Assembly: GCF_023923225.1 (NCBI RefSeq)
Contig: NZ_CP099489.1
Coordinates: forward strand, 1,612,001 to 1,676,000
Reading direction: 5' to 3'
Length of the DNA stretch: 64,000 nucleotides
Source of the DNA: Ornithinimicrobium faecis
GTDB taxonomy: Bacteria; Actinomycetota; Actinomycetes; Actinomycetales; Dermatophilaceae
Shown here: in pieces, positions 25,823 through 35,454 of the stretch
Position numbering within the stretch: the first letter of the stretch is position 1
Layout: each line of letters opens with the position of its first letter
The notes under the pieces: generated by a model
Databases searched by the model: none
Told to the model about the DNA's origin: nothing
The model's input: the letters and a program-made list of their open reading frames with translations, nothing else
Translations under genes and position numbers: made by a program

Positions 25823-28800
25823 ATGCACCAGCAGCCTGCCCGTGCGGCACGGCCACGCCTGCTCAGGACACGACGCCTGGCCTATGGCGTCCTGGCAGTC
25901 CCACTCGTCATCTCCCCACTGGCCACCTCGGCCCAGGAGACTGACACCGCTGACACCACCTCGCCGGCCGCGGCCACGGACTGGACGGTCCTGCAGGCAG
26001 CGGACGCCGGTCCCGCCCCGGAGGGCGAGGACGTCACGCTGATCACCGGCGACACGGTCCACGTCACCGCCACGGCGGACGGTGGGCACACTGCCTCCGT
26101 GACGCCCGCGTCTGGAACGGGAGAGACCGGGTTCCTGACCCATGAGCAGGACGGCGACCTCTTTGTCGTCCCGAGCAACCTGGCTGCCCTGATCCCGCAG
26201 CGTCTCGACCCGGCCCTGTTCAACGTCAGCGACCTGGTCGAGTCGGGCTTCACCGACACAAAGGCCGACGCGATGCCGGTGATCTTCACCTATCAGCAGG
26301 ACGCGCCGGTCCCCGCAGCAGCGCGGGCAGTCGACGGTGACGCGCTGGAGCTGGAGAGTGTCAACGGTCTCGGCCTCGCGCTGGACAAGACCGACGACAC
26401 TCCGGACGTCGCAGCGGCGCTGGAACAGTTGGCCAGGGGAGCCAACCCCAACGCCCGCTCTGCCGGCTCCGGCGCGCTCGCCGGGCTGGAGAAGATCTGG
26501 CTGGACCACCCCGTCGAGGCGATGCTGGACGAGAGCGTCCCGCAGATCGGTGCGCCGGAGGCCTGGGAGCAGGGCTTTGACGGCACCGGCGTCAAGGTCG
26601 CGGTGCTGGACAGTGGCATCGACGCAGAGCACGCTGACCTGGCAGGTCAGGTCGTGGACGCCAAGAACTTCTCCGAGGCCGACAGCACGGACGACAAGGC
26701 CGGACACGGCACCCACGTCGCGTCCACCATTGCGGGAACCGGGGCCGCGTCCGACGGGAAGTATGTCGGCGTCGCCCCCGGTGCCAGCCTGCTCAACGCC
26801 AAGGTGCTCGACGACTTTGGCAACGGCTCGACCAGTGGCGTCATCGAGGGCATGGAGTGGGCCGCCGAGCAGGGCGCCGACGTCATCAACATGAGCCTGG
26901 GCGTCACCGGCTTCTATAGCGATGGCACTGACCCCGGGAGCATGGCTGTCAACACCATCACCGAGGAGCACAGCACGCTGTTCGTGATCGCGGCCGGCAA
27001 CGAGGGACCCAACGACGGGACCGTCACGTCGCCGGGTGCCGCTGACCTTGCCCTGACCGTCGGGGCCGTCGACCACAACGAGGACATCGCCTATTTCTCC
27101 AGCCGCGGACCCCGCGCTGGCGACCACGCCGTCAAGCCCGAGATCACAGGCCCTGGCGTCGACATCGTGGCCGCTCGGGCCGGAGGCACCAACCCGCTGT
27201 TCCCGGTCAATGAGTATTACGCCTACATGTCCGGCACCTCCATGGCCACTCCTCACGTCGCGGGCGCGGCAGCACTGCTGGCGCAGGCCCGCCCTGAGCT
27301 GGATGCGATGGAGCTGAAGTCCGTGCTGGTGGGCAGCGCCGTGCCCAACGACGAACTCAGGGTCCTGGACCAGGGCGCGGGCCGGGTCAACGTGCCCACC
27401 GCCCTGACCGGTGAGGCGATTGCCGAGCCCGTTGCCATGGACCTCGGCAGCTATGCCTATCCGCAGGAGCCGGTCCAGACCGAGAAGGTCGTGACCTATC
27501 GCAACCTGGGCGAGGAGCCCCTGACGCTGGACCTCGCGGCCAGCGCGCAGAACGAGGACGGCGAGGCAGCAGGCGAGGGTGTCGTGGCGGTCAGCCCGAC
27601 CACGCTGAGCCTGCCGGCAGGAGAGTCGACGACGGCGACCGTCACGGTCGACATCGGTGTGGAAGGCGCCGGCCAGTTCAGCGGCGCGGTCGTGGCCACC
27701 TCGGGGTCGGGACAGACCCTGTCCACGCCGCTCAGTTGGTACAAGGAGCCAGAGCGCTACAACGTCCACGTCGAGGGCATCGCCCGCGACGGACGCGCGG
27801 CACAGGGCAGCTTCCGCGTGTTCGACGTGATGGACGGCAGCGTGTCCGCCTTCCGCAACTGGGGCCAGACCGACAACACCTGCACGACCGAGGACTGGGG
27901 AGCCAGCAACTGCATCCGCCTGGCACCCGGGGACTATTCCTTCTCCGGCATGATCCAGACCATGCCCGCGGACCTGCCCGCCCTGGGTTATCCGGGGAAC
28001 ACGGCCGACTTCCTCAACACCTCGCTCGTGGTCGAGCCGGAGGTCACGATCGATGCAGAGACCACACTGACCCTGGATGCTAGGGACGCCGTCGAGGTCC
28101 AGATCGAGACTCCTGGGCACGAGACGCGACCGGTCAACGGCTCTGCCGTGCAGGTGCAACTTCGCCGCGTGGCAGAGGAGGGCGCGGTGCTCAACCACGG
28201 CCTGATGGTCGGACCGCGCACGCAGTTGGAGAACACACTGTTCCTGCAACCAACTGAGCCGGTCGAGCATGGTGAGCTCACGGCATACACCCAATGGACC
28301 CTCGAGGCCCCGGACGTGAGCTTCCAGGTCGAGGGGAACGAAGCCCTCGAACTGGAGCCGCACTACTACGACCGCTATTGGTTCAGCGACAACTCCTGGC
28401 AGTTCCCCCAGCTCGAGGGGGAGCACTCGCTGACGGTCATGGACGTGGGGACGGCGACGCCCGAGGAGCTCGACGGCGTCGATCTCACTGGCACGCTCGC
28501 GCTGGTCCGCAGCTCGGACGACCTCCCGGTCGCCGATCAGTCCAACAACGCGGCAGCAGCCGGCGCCGCCATGGTCGCGGTCTATCACGACAAGCCCGGG
28601 TCGGATGCCTATCCGGGTGCCTCCGGCATCCGGCTGGAGGTGCCCACCGTGCGCCTGTCGCACGAGGAGGGCACTGCCCTGCTGGAGCTGGTGAGCCCGG
28701 GAGCGGCCCTGGCCAAGCAGCGGCCCACGGTGCTGGCCACCGGGCAGCCCGCCAGCCCCTACCGCTACAGCCTGCGGTTGACCGAGGAAGGCACCATCCC

Positions 28801-29836
28801 CGCGGACCTGGACTATGTCCTGGAGGCCGAGGACCTGGCGACGGTGACCAACAGCTTCCACAGCCAGTTGAGCGACACGGTGACTCTGACCGAGAGCTGG
28901 TTTGCCACCGCTCCCTGGCAGAACGCCGCGATCACCTTCCCGACGCCGACGGTGGGTGGGCCGCGTGAGCGCGTGGACTACTACGTGCCCGAGGCCGGTC
29001 TGGAATACACCCAGCACGTGACGACCCCGGAGGAGCGGTACAACTACAACTGGCCAGCCGACCCGCAGGCCCTGCTCCGGCTGAGCAGCCAGCGTCAGGC
29101 CTATGAGCCGGGAGAGCGCCTCGAGCGGTCCTGGATGGCGGGCCCGCTGCGGCCGGGCCTGTGGCCGCAGGAGTCGATGGTGCGCATCGATGACGACTCC
29201 CTGGACATCCGCCTGGCGGCGTTCGTCGACGGCAGCGGAAACACCGCGATGGCCTCCGGGTCGGCCGAGGATGGGTTTGACGTCAAGATGCGGGTCATCG
29301 CCGACGGCGAGGAGGTCATCGAGAGCAACATTGCCTATGGCACGCTCGACATCCCGGCGGATGCCACGGACTATCGCGTGGAGTATGAGGTGGACAACAA
29401 CGTCCCATGGGCGCAGCTGTCCAGGCACGCGAAGACGGCCTGGACCTATCAGTCGGCACCTCCTGCCGAGGGTGAGGCGCGCATCGAGCCGCTGCTGACC
29501 GTCGACTATGACCTGGACGTCGACCTGCAGAACCGGTTGCCTGCTCCCTCGGAGCGCAAGGGTCCGTTGACGGTTGGGTTCACGGTGGGCCACCAGGCTG
29601 GTGCGCAGTCGCTGCCCGTGGTGGATGCGTCACTGGACGTGTCCTATGACGGCGGTGAGACCTGGCGCGCGATCAAGAACCTGCGCGAGGTGGAAGGCAA
29701 TCAGTTCGTGGCCAACCTGCCCTCGAACCTGCCGAAGGGCAACGACGGCACCCTGTCCCTGCGCATGAGCGCCACGGACTCCGCCGGCAGCACGGTGGAG
29801 CAGGAGGTGCTGCGGGCCGTCGGTCTGCCTGAGTGA
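25823..29836 (+). CDS. Large secreted S8 subtilisin-like serine protease
   Basis: A 1,337-residue exported protease. A signal peptide (about residues 1-38, ending near TSAQE) and a propeptide precede the S8 catalytic domain. Its triad is D263 (AVLDSGID), H295 (GHGTHVAS) and S473 (SGTSMATPHVAGAAAL). After the catalytic domain a beta-sandwich segment follows (TVTVDIGVEGAG). There is a PA-like segment around residues 885-965 (LTGTLALVRS, AAAAGAAMVAVYHDKPG) and a long C-terminal region of unknown fold. This layout resembles large actinobacterial subtilases that degrade extracellular protein. No cell-wall sorting motif is visible. A GC-rich stem-loop follows the stop. Confidence 0.93.
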   Translation: MHQQPARAARPRLLRTRRLAYGVLAVPLVISPLATSAQETDTADTTSPAAATDWTVLQAADAGPAPEGEDVTLITGDTVHVTATADGGHTASVTPASGTGETGFLTHEQDGDLFVVPSNLAALIPQRLDPALFNVSDLVESGFTDTKADAMPVIFTYQQDAPVPAAARAVDGDALELESVNGLGLALDKTDDTPDVAAALEQLARGANPNARSAGSGALAGLEKIWLDHPVEAMLDESVPQIGAPEAWEQGFDGTGVKVAVLDSGIDAEHADLAGQVVDAKNFSEADSTDDKAGHGTHVASTIAGTGAASDGKYVGVAPGASLLNAKVLDDFGNGSTSGVIEGMEWAAEQGADVINMSLGVTGFYSDGTDPGSMAVNTITEEHSTLFVIAAGNEGPNDGTVTSPGAADLALTVGAVDHNEDIAYFSSRGPRAGDHAVKPEITGPGVDIVAARAGGTNPLFPVNEYYAYMSGTSMATPHVAGAAALLAQARPELDAMELKSVLVGSAVPNDELRVLDQGAGRVNVPTALTGEAIAEPVAMDLGSYAYPQEPVQTEKVVTYRNLGEEPLTLDLAASAQNEDGEAAGEGVVAVSPTTLSLPAGESTTATVTVDIGVEGAGQFSGAVVATSGSGQTLSTPLSWYKEPERYNVHVEGIARDGRAAQGSFRVFDVMDGSVSAFRNWGQTDNTCTTEDWGASNCIRLAPGDYSFSGMIQTMPADLPALGYPGNTADFLNTSLVVEPEVTIDAETTLTLDARDAVEVQIETPGHETRPVNGSAVQVQLRRVAEEGAVLNHGLMVGPRTQLENTLFLQPTEPVEHGELTAYTQWTLEAPDVSFQVEGNEALELEPHYYDRYWFSDNSWQFPQLEGEHSLTVMDVGTATPEELDGVDLTGTLALVRSSDDLPVADQSNNAAAAGAAMVAVYHDKPGSDAYPGASGIRLEVPTVRLSHEEGTALLELVSPGAALAKQRPTVLATGQPASPYRYSLRLTEEGTIPADLDYVLEAEDLATVTNSFHSQLSDTVTLTESWFATAPWQNAAITFPTPTVGGPRERVDYYVPEAGLEYTQHVTTPEERYNYNWPADPQALLRLSSQRQAYEPGERLERSWMAGPLRPGLWPQESMVRIDDDSLDIRLAAFVDGSGNTAMASGSAEDGFDVKMRVIADGEEVIESNIAYGTLDIPADATDYRVEYEVDNNVPWAQLSRHAKTAWTYQSAPPAEGEARIEPLLTVDYDLDVDLQNRLPAPSERKGPLTVGFTVGHQAGAQSLPVVDASLDVSYDGGETWRAIKNLREVEGNQFVANLPSNLPKGNDGTLSLRMSATDSAGSTVEQEVLRAVGLPE

Positions 29837-29844
29837 GTCGTATG

Positions 29845-29884
29845 CCGTGGGGCCGGGGTGCGCGTGCGCGCCCCGGCCCCACGG
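29845..29884 (+). terminator. GC-rich stem-loop after the subtilase gene
   Basis: CCGTGGGGCCGGGG (29845-29858) pairs with its complement (29871-29884) around a loop of about 12 bases. TCTTGTG follows. It is a very stable stem with a poor T-run, positioned 8 bases after the stop. Confidence 0.7.
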
Positions 29885-29958
29885 TCTTGTGTCCCAAGCG
29901 CGAGGGCCAACATCAGGCGTTGTGTCAGAATGACGCGCACGAAGGAAGAGGGGTTCTG

Positions 29959-30810
29959 GTGGCGGCTGCGAGGATTGTGCTGTCCGACCGGGAGCGCAGC
30001 GAACTGCGTCGCATCGGGGACTCGCCGGCATCTTCGACGAGGCTTGCCACTCGAGCTCGCATCGTGCTCGCGCTCGAGCAGAACTGGCGAACCAAGGACG
30101 TCGCCGAGGCGTTGGGTGTCTCGGCTCCAACGGTCGCGCTCTGGCGCAAGCGGTTTCTCGAGGGGGGAGTCGACGGGCTCTCCGACAAGCAAGAGTCAAC
30201 CGGTTCGGATGCCGAACTGATGCGGCTGCTCGATGCGGCAGAACGGACTGTCAGCAAGCGAGGGTTCTGCGCGACCCGCATCTCGGACATCGCCTACGAG
30301 GCTGGCGTCTCGTCGTCGTCGATCATGTATTACTTCGACTCGCGTCAAGAGACCCTGGTGCGGGCGATGCTGCACGCAAACCAGCGCGCCGCTGTCACCT
30401 TCGAGCAGCAGGTGCTGGAGGGTGGACTGTCGCCGCTTGAGCGCCTCGCGGCGTTCCTCAGGCGCGTGCTGCCCATTGAGGGGAGCCAACGCGACGAGTA
30501 CTTGCTCGAACTCGACCTGCTCGCACACGCCCGGCAGTATCCAGAGTTCATCGGCATCTGGGACGACTATCAGCGGCGGTGGATCGCGGGGCTCGCCTCC
30601 ATCATCGAGGAGGGGATCGCCGCAGGCTCGTTCCAGCCATCCGAGGCGCCGCACGAACGGCTGGCCGAGGCAACCCTCGCCATGATCGACGGGTTCGGCT
30701 ATCAGCTCGCTGTGGGTGCCACGATCGTTCCCCGCGACGCGATGCTCGACTCCATTGCCGACTATCTGTCCAGGCAACTCGGCGTGCCGGTGGAGAAGCT
30801 GCGGGCGTGA
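29959..30810 (+). CDS. Two-HTH regulator: IS630-like HTH joined to a TetR regulator
   Basis: A 283-residue protein from GTG at 29959, preceded by GGAAGAGGGG. Residues about 10-75 look like the N-terminal helix-turn-helix of IS630-type transposases (TRARIVLALEQNWRTKDVAE, ALGVSAPTVALWRKRFLEGG). Residues about 90-140 are a TetR DNA-binding domain (ATRISDIAYEAGVSSSSIMYYF). The rest is an all-helical TetR ligand-binding domain. No transposase catalytic DDE region is present, so it is not a broken transposase. It is upstream of and in the same direction as the amine operon and probably regulates it. The reading frame is open for 42 codons upstream, but those overlap the terminator. Confidence 0.8.
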   Translation: MAAARIVLSDRERSELRRIGDSPASSTRLATRARIVLALEQNWRTKDVAEALGVSAPTVALWRKRFLEGGVDGLSDKQESTGSDAELMRLLDAAERTVSKRGFCATRISDIAYEAGVSSSSIMYYFDSRQETLVRAMLHANQRAAVTFEQQVLEGGLSPLERLAAFLRRVLPIEGSQRDEYLLELDLLAHARQYPEFIGIWDDYQRRWIAGLASIIEEGIAAGSFQPSEAPHERLAEATLAMIDGFGYQLAVGATIVPRDAMLDSIADYLSRQLGVPVEKLRA

Positions 30811-30862
30811 GCGGTGCTGTCCAGGGAGACCAACAGAAGGAAAGATAAAGTTCGTATGAACA

Positions 30863-30891
30863 TGTAGACAGTTTCTTTCACTTCGCCTACA
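30863..30891. promoter_or_regulatory. Candidate operator before the phosphotriesterase gene
   Basis: TGTAGAC (30863-30869) and GCCTACA (30885-30891) form an inverted repeat with one mismatch and a 15-bp spacer, 69 bp before the phosphotriesterase ATG. GTTC-GTAT-GAAC at 30850-30861 is a second small palindrome just upstream. Binding by the adjacent two-HTH regulator is inference. The half-site GTCTACA occurs again at 36953 before the antitoxin gene. Confidence 0.4.
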
Positions 30892-30959
30892 GTTGGCCGA
30901 TGCGAGTCGTTGTGCCAGCTAGGCCGACATCGTTGTCGCCATCCACGAAGTGAGGATCA

Positions 30960-31973
30960 ATGTCGATCTATACCGTTCTCGGCCCGATCGAGCCGCATCA
31001 ACTGGGGCCGACCAGCATGCACGAGCACGTCTTCATCGATGCCCGCGTCTGGCACACAGAGTCAGATGAACCAGGTCCTGAGGACGGGATCGTTCGGCTC
31101 GAGAACTATGGCTTTCACCGCTGGAACCTCGTCGCCAATCCGAACAACCTCATCATCGACAACCTCGACGAGGCGGTGGAGGAACTCACCTTCCTGACGG
31201 AGGTGGGGGGATCAGGGATCGTTGACCTGTCGAACATCGGCCTGGGGCGTGAGGTCGAGAAGCTACGTGAGGTCAGTCGGCGCACCGGTCTGCACATCAT
31301 CTCCGGCGCCGGCTGCTATATCAACGATTCCCACCCCGAGTGGGTTGAGCGCATCTCGGAGGACGACCTCGCACAAGTGTTCTTCGACGACCTCACGACG
31401 GGCATGGACGGCACGGACATCCGAGCTGGCATCCTCGGCGAGATTGGCACGAGCGCGCCGGTGACCCCACGCGAGCGGAAGGTGCTCGCGGCAGCGGCCC
31501 AGGCCTCGCTCCGAACGAGCACGACGGTGTCGGTGCACCTCGACCCTGCCGGACAACGCGGCATCGAGGTGTTCGAGTTCCTGACCAAACAGGGCATGTC
31601 GCCCGACCGCATCGTGCTCGGGCACGCCGACGAGCAACTCGACGAGGGCTACCACCGAGCGATGCTTGCCACCGGTGCCACGCTCGCCTACGACACCTTC
31701 GGCTCTGACTACTACTTCAACGGTCACTTCAAGGACCCGGGTGACGACGAGCGGCTGCGATTGCTGCTCCCGCTGCTGCACGAGGGATTCCACGAGCAGA
31801 TAGTGCTCGGCTGTGACGTCTTCACAAAGATCCACATGAAGCGCTACGGCGGATTCGGATACGACCACCTGCTTCGGCGCATCGTGCCACTGATGCGTTT
31901 GGAAGGCATCTCCGACGAGGTCCTGCACACCGTGCTCGTCGACAACCCACGCCGCGTGCTTGATCGCCCCTGA
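30960..31973 (+). CDS. Phosphotriesterase-family metal hydrolase (PHP/PTER-like)
   Basis: A 337-residue TIM-barrel amidohydrolase. Binuclear metal ligands are visible: H21 and H23 (SMHEHVF), the bridging glutamate E161 in GEIGTS, H193 (VHLDP), H222 (LGHADE) and D286 (LGCDVF). A glutamate bridge instead of carboxylated lysine places it with E. coli PHP and animal PTER and not with bacterial phosphotriesterase. Substrates in this group include lactones and N-acyl amines; PTER has been described as an N-acetyltaurine hydrolase. Its neighbours (permease, amine oxidase, aldehyde dehydrogenase) favour an amidase that frees an amine. That reading is inference. Confidence 0.85.
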   Translation: MSIYTVLGPIEPHQLGPTSMHEHVFIDARVWHTESDEPGPEDGIVRLENYGFHRWNLVANPNNLIIDNLDEAVEELTFLTEVGGSGIVDLSNIGLGREVEKLREVSRRTGLHIISGAGCYINDSHPEWVERISEDDLAQVFFDDLTTGMDGTDIRAGILGEIGTSAPVTPRERKVLAAAAQASLRTSTTVSVHLDPAGQRGIEVFEFLTKQGMSPDRIVLGHADEQLDEGYHRAMLATGATLAYDTFGSDYYFNGHFKDPGDDERLRLLLPLLHEGFHEQIVLGCDVFTKIHMKRYGGFGYDHLLRRIVPLMRLEGISDEVLHTVLVDNPRRVLDRP

Positions 31974-32017
31974 TTGAACCCCTCCTCCCGCCATTCGTTT
32001 CTCGAAAGGGCACAACC

Positions 32018-33424
32018 ATGACTCAGGCCCAGTACAAGCAAGAGTTGCGCCGAGAACTTGGCGTGCTCGGCAACGTCACCCTCTGCGTGGCCGCGATCAC
32101 CCCGGCAGTGGTCGTCTTCGCGATCGCGCCCGTCTTGCTGAATCTCACCGGCACAGGTGCCTTTTGGGTGCTTATGATCGGCGGTCTTCTCGGCACCGCG
32201 ATGGCCTTCAGCTGGGCAGAACTCGGCTCCACCTACCCCATCGCGGGCGGTGACTACACCATTGTGTCGCGCACCCTGGGACGAGCCCTCGGTTTCATCT
32301 CGCTCGTGCTGACTGGCCCCGTGCAGGCGTTCCTCATCCCGGCGGTGGTTGCGCTGAGTATCGCGGGTTACCTGAGCAGCGTCGTCTCACTCGACGCCCG
32401 AATCGTCGGGGCGTTCGTGATTGGTGTCGGTGTGGTCATCTCGATCGTCGGCGTCAAGTTCACCGCCAGGGCGGTCGGGGTCCTGCTCGCCTTCGAGCTC
32501 GCCGTCGTCACGTTCATCGCGGTGCTCGGTTTCATCAGCATCCAGCGCGGCCCTGACGTGCTGGTTGTGCCCTCGATCTTCGACCCCGCAACGCAGGTGG
32601 GCGGTCCGCTGCCCTTTGGCACGCTGATCGCCGGTGTGGCTGTTGCAGCGTTCGCCTACAACGGTTTCCAAGGGGCGCTGTTGTTCTCGGAGGAGACCAA
32701 GGGCAACCCTCGCGCAGTGGCGCACTCGGTGTTCCTCGCGCTCGGAGTGGCCGTCGTCACGGCGGTGATCCCGGTGGCCGCGGGCCTCATGGGTGCCATC
32801 GACCTCGCTGCGTTCACCAACTCGGCGAACCCATGGAGCCTCCTGGTGGAGGGCTTTGGCAGCCCAGTGTTCGCCACCGTGGTGAACCTCGGGATTGCCT
32901 TGTCGATCATGAACGGTGTCGTTGCGCTCGTGCCCTACTTCTCTCGGGTTCTTTACAGCTCGGGCCGGGACCATGTCTGGCCGGCAGCTATCAGCAAGCC
33001 ACTCGCGTCGGTGCACCCCAAACTGGAGACCCCGTGGGTCGCTTCCCTCGTCGTCGGCGTCGGCTCGATCATTCTGATCCTCGCCTTTGACGTGGATGCG
33101 ATGGCCACGATCATCGGCACCGTCGTCTCGGTGGAGTTCGTGCTCATCTCGGCCAGTGCGATCGTCAGCCGTGTGCGAGACAAGGACATTCGCCGCGTGT
33201 ACAAGATGCCGCTCTGGCCAGTCATCCCAATCTTCTCTGGGCTGTTCGCGATCTTCATCCTGACCCAGCAGACGACGCACGACCTGACCATCACCGGCGT
33301 CATTCTGCTGGTGGCGTTCCTCTATTGGCTGCTCTACCTACGTCCTCGCAGCGCAACCCACCTGCACATGCTCGCCCCGATCTACGGCGACACCCCGGAA
33401 GGACAGGCATCGTCGCGCCCGTGA
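32018..33424 (+). CDS. APC-family amino acid/amine permease
   Basis: A 468-residue transporter with about 12 spans. Conserved APC features are TLCVAAITPAVVVFAIAPVL in span 1, the SWAELGSTYPIAGGDYTIVS loop, and FAYNGFQGALLFSEETKGNP in the span 6 region. It lies 44 bp after the phosphotriesterase and 54 bp before the amine oxidase with GAAAGGG upstream. It should import the amine, or an N-substituted amine, used by the operon. Confidence 0.88.
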   Translation: MTQAQYKQELRRELGVLGNVTLCVAAITPAVVVFAIAPVLLNLTGTGAFWVLMIGGLLGTAMAFSWAELGSTYPIAGGDYTIVSRTLGRALGFISLVLTGPVQAFLIPAVVALSIAGYLSSVVSLDARIVGAFVIGVGVVISIVGVKFTARAVGVLLAFELAVVTFIAVLGFISIQRGPDVLVVPSIFDPATQVGGPLPFGTLIAGVAVAAFAYNGFQGALLFSEETKGNPRAVAHSVFLALGVAVVTAVIPVAAGLMGAIDLAAFTNSANPWSLLVEGFGSPVFATVVNLGIALSIMNGVVALVPYFSRVLYSSGRDHVWPAAISKPLASVHPKLETPWVASLVVGVGSIILILAFDVDAMATIIGTVVSVEFVLISASAIVSRVRDKDIRRVYKMPLWPVIPIFSGLFAIFILTQQTTHDLTITGVILLVAFLYWLLYLRPRSATHLHMLAPIYGDTPEGQASSRP

Positions 33425-33478
33425 GGCGCGACCCATGCCACGGCGAGCATCGAACAACAACCAAGGAGAACCTGGAGA

Positions 33479-35419
33479 ATGCCTCACCCACACGAGGTCG
33501 CCCCTCACCCGCTCGATCCCTTGAGTCGTGTAGAACTGGCGCGAGCCGTCGAAATCGTGCGAGCCCACGAGGAGTCACTGCCGTCCGATCTCTTCGTCAA
33601 CGTCTCGCTCGAGGAGCCCCGCAAGGAAGAGCTGGTGGCGGGTGTGCCTGGTCGTTGCGCGAGGGTCACGCTCTGGCGACAAGGCAGCCGTGAGCTCTTT
33701 GAGGCGCGCCTTGACCTCTCGCAGGATGCGTTGGTCGGCTGGGAACTTGTTCCGGGAGCGAGTGCTCCGATGCTCGTCGCACAGGTCGATGCTGCCCTTG
33801 AGGTCGCGCGCTCCAGTTCGGCGTTCGTGGAGGGACTGCGCGAGCGTGGCCTCAGCGAGAGCAGCGAGATCCATCTCGAGGCCTGGCCCTTCGGCGGCCT
33901 GTTGCCGGATCGCTTTGCCGGTCGTCGTGTCGTCTACACCCCCTGCTGGGAGCGCAAGACTCCGACGGGCAACCCATATGCCCACCCGATTCATGGGCTC
34001 TATGCGGTGATCGACCTCGACACTCTCGAACTGCTTGAGATCGAAGAGCACGACAGCATCCCGGTGCCGCAGGAGCCGGGGGACTACCGAGCCGACGTTC
34101 TGGAGCCCGCTCGTCATGTCGCGCCGCTCGAGATTACGCAGCCGCAGGGGGCTGGCTTCACCGCCGAGGGTCATCTTCTGCGCTGGCAGAACTGGCACAT
34201 GCGAGTCGGCTTCTGCCCACGCGAGGGCCTGCTCATCCACGACGTCCGATACGACGACGGCGGGACCGAGCGCACGATAGCGCACCGCCTCTCGATGGCG
34301 GAGCTCGTCATCCCCTACGCCGACCCCAGTCCGGGCTCGTATCGCAAGAACGCCTTCGACGCGGGTGAGATCTTCATGGGCATCAACACCAACTCGCTCA
34401 CCCTGGGCTGTGACTGTCTGGGCGAGATCCACTACATCGATGCTTCGTATGTTGACAACCTCGGAGAGGTGCGCACGATCGGCAACGCCATCTGCATCCA
34501 CGAAGAAGACACCGGGATCCTCTGGAAGCACACCGACACCGACGGCAGCGTCGAAGTGCGCCGTGGCCGCCGATTCGTCGTCTCGTCCATTTACACCATC
34601 GACAACTACGAGTACGCCTACTACTGGTACTTCTACCAGGACGGTGGCATCGAGTTCGAGGTGAAGTTCACGGGCATCGTGCTGACCCTGGCCGACCACG
34701 CAGATCAGGAGGCGATCTTCGGAACTGCCATACAACCAGGCCTGATCGCGCCGCACCATCAGCACGTCTTCTGCGCGAGGCTCGACCTCGACCTTGACGG
34801 AACGCACAACAGTGTCTACGAGGTGGATGCGGTCGCGCCCGAGCGGGGGCCGCTGAACCCCTATGGCGGATCCTTCGTCGAGAAGGTTGTCCAGGTGCGT
34901 GACGAAGGAGAGAGCAGACGGTATATCAACCCTGCCACTGCCAGGACCTGGAAGGTCGTGAATCCACAGAAGCTCAACAAGATGGGGCAGCCCGTTGCCT
35001 ACAAATTGGTCCCCAAGAGTCCCGTGATCCCGGTGGCAGAACCGACCTCGAGCATCGGCAAGCGGGCGGGGTTCATGTATGCGGACACCTGGGTAACCGC
35101 GACCGACTCCGATGAGCGCTACCCCGCGGGCGACTATCCGTTCCAGAGCGGTGAAGGTGAGGGACTGCCCGCCTGGACGGCTCAGGGCCGGTCACTCGAC
35201 TCGACCGATGTCACCCTCTGGCACGTCTTCGGCATCACCCATGTGCCGAGGCTCGAGGACTGGCCGATCATGCCTGTGGAGCGTGCTGGCTTCCAGCTCA
35301 CTCCGTTCGGTTTCTTCGATCGCAACCCCTCGCTCGACGTCCCGCCTGCGCAGACGTCCCACTGCGCGAGCAGCGGCGCGGGTGAACACGGCGACGCCCA
35401 TTCCTGTGCGTGCAGCTAG
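33479..35419 (+). CDS. Copper-containing primary amine oxidase
   Basis: A 646-residue TPQ/copper amine oxidase (EC 1.4.3.21 class), close in length to Arthrobacter enzymes. The cofactor tyrosine is Y377 in TIDNYEYAYY, the catalytic base is D294 in AFDAGE, and copper ligands are H427 and H429 in PHHQHVF and H588 in ITHVPRLEDWP. It converts a primary amine to an aldehyde with release of ammonia and hydrogen peroxide. Phenethylamine, tyramine and histamine are typical substrates; the sequence alone does not decide. ATG at 33479 has AAGGAG about 10 bp upstream. No signal peptide is seen, so it is cytoplasmic. The C-terminal 35 residues are rich in S, A, H and C. Confidence 0.95.
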   Translation: MPHPHEVAPHPLDPLSRVELARAVEIVRAHEESLPSDLFVNVSLEEPRKEELVAGVPGRCARVTLWRQGSRELFEARLDLSQDALVGWELVPGASAPMLVAQVDAALEVARSSSAFVEGLRERGLSESSEIHLEAWPFGGLLPDRFAGRRVVYTPCWERKTPTGNPYAHPIHGLYAVIDLDTLELLEIEEHDSIPVPQEPGDYRADVLEPARHVAPLEITQPQGAGFTAEGHLLRWQNWHMRVGFCPREGLLIHDVRYDDGGTERTIAHRLSMAELVIPYADPSPGSYRKNAFDAGEIFMGINTNSLTLGCDCLGEIHYIDASYVDNLGEVRTIGNAICIHEEDTGILWKHTDTDGSVEVRRGRRFVVSSIYTIDNYEYAYYWYFYQDGGIEFEVKFTGIVLTLADHADQEAIFGTAIQPGLIAPHHQHVFCARLDLDLDGTHNSVYEVDAVAPERGPLNPYGGSFVEKVVQVRDEGESRRYINPATARTWKVVNPQKLNKMGQPVAYKLVPKSPVIPVAEPTSSIGKRAGFMYADTWVTATDSDERYPAGDYPFQSGEGEGLPAWTAQGRSLDSTDVTLWHVFGITHVPRLEDWPIMPVERAGFQLTPFGFFDRNPSLDVPPAQTSHCASSGAGEHGDAHSCACS

Positions 35420-35454
35420 GAGCACCATGACCCAGCCAACCTTGAGGAGTGAAC

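Noticed and set aside
25727..29593. A 1,288-codon open frame on the minus strand
   Set aside because: It lies antisense to the subtilase, whose catalytic motifs are clear. Long antisense frames are common in GC-rich coding DNA, and the translation is low-complexity.
29959..30200. IS630 transposase remnant
   Set aside because: No DDE catalytic region, no terminal inverted repeats, and the frame continues smoothly into a full TetR domain.
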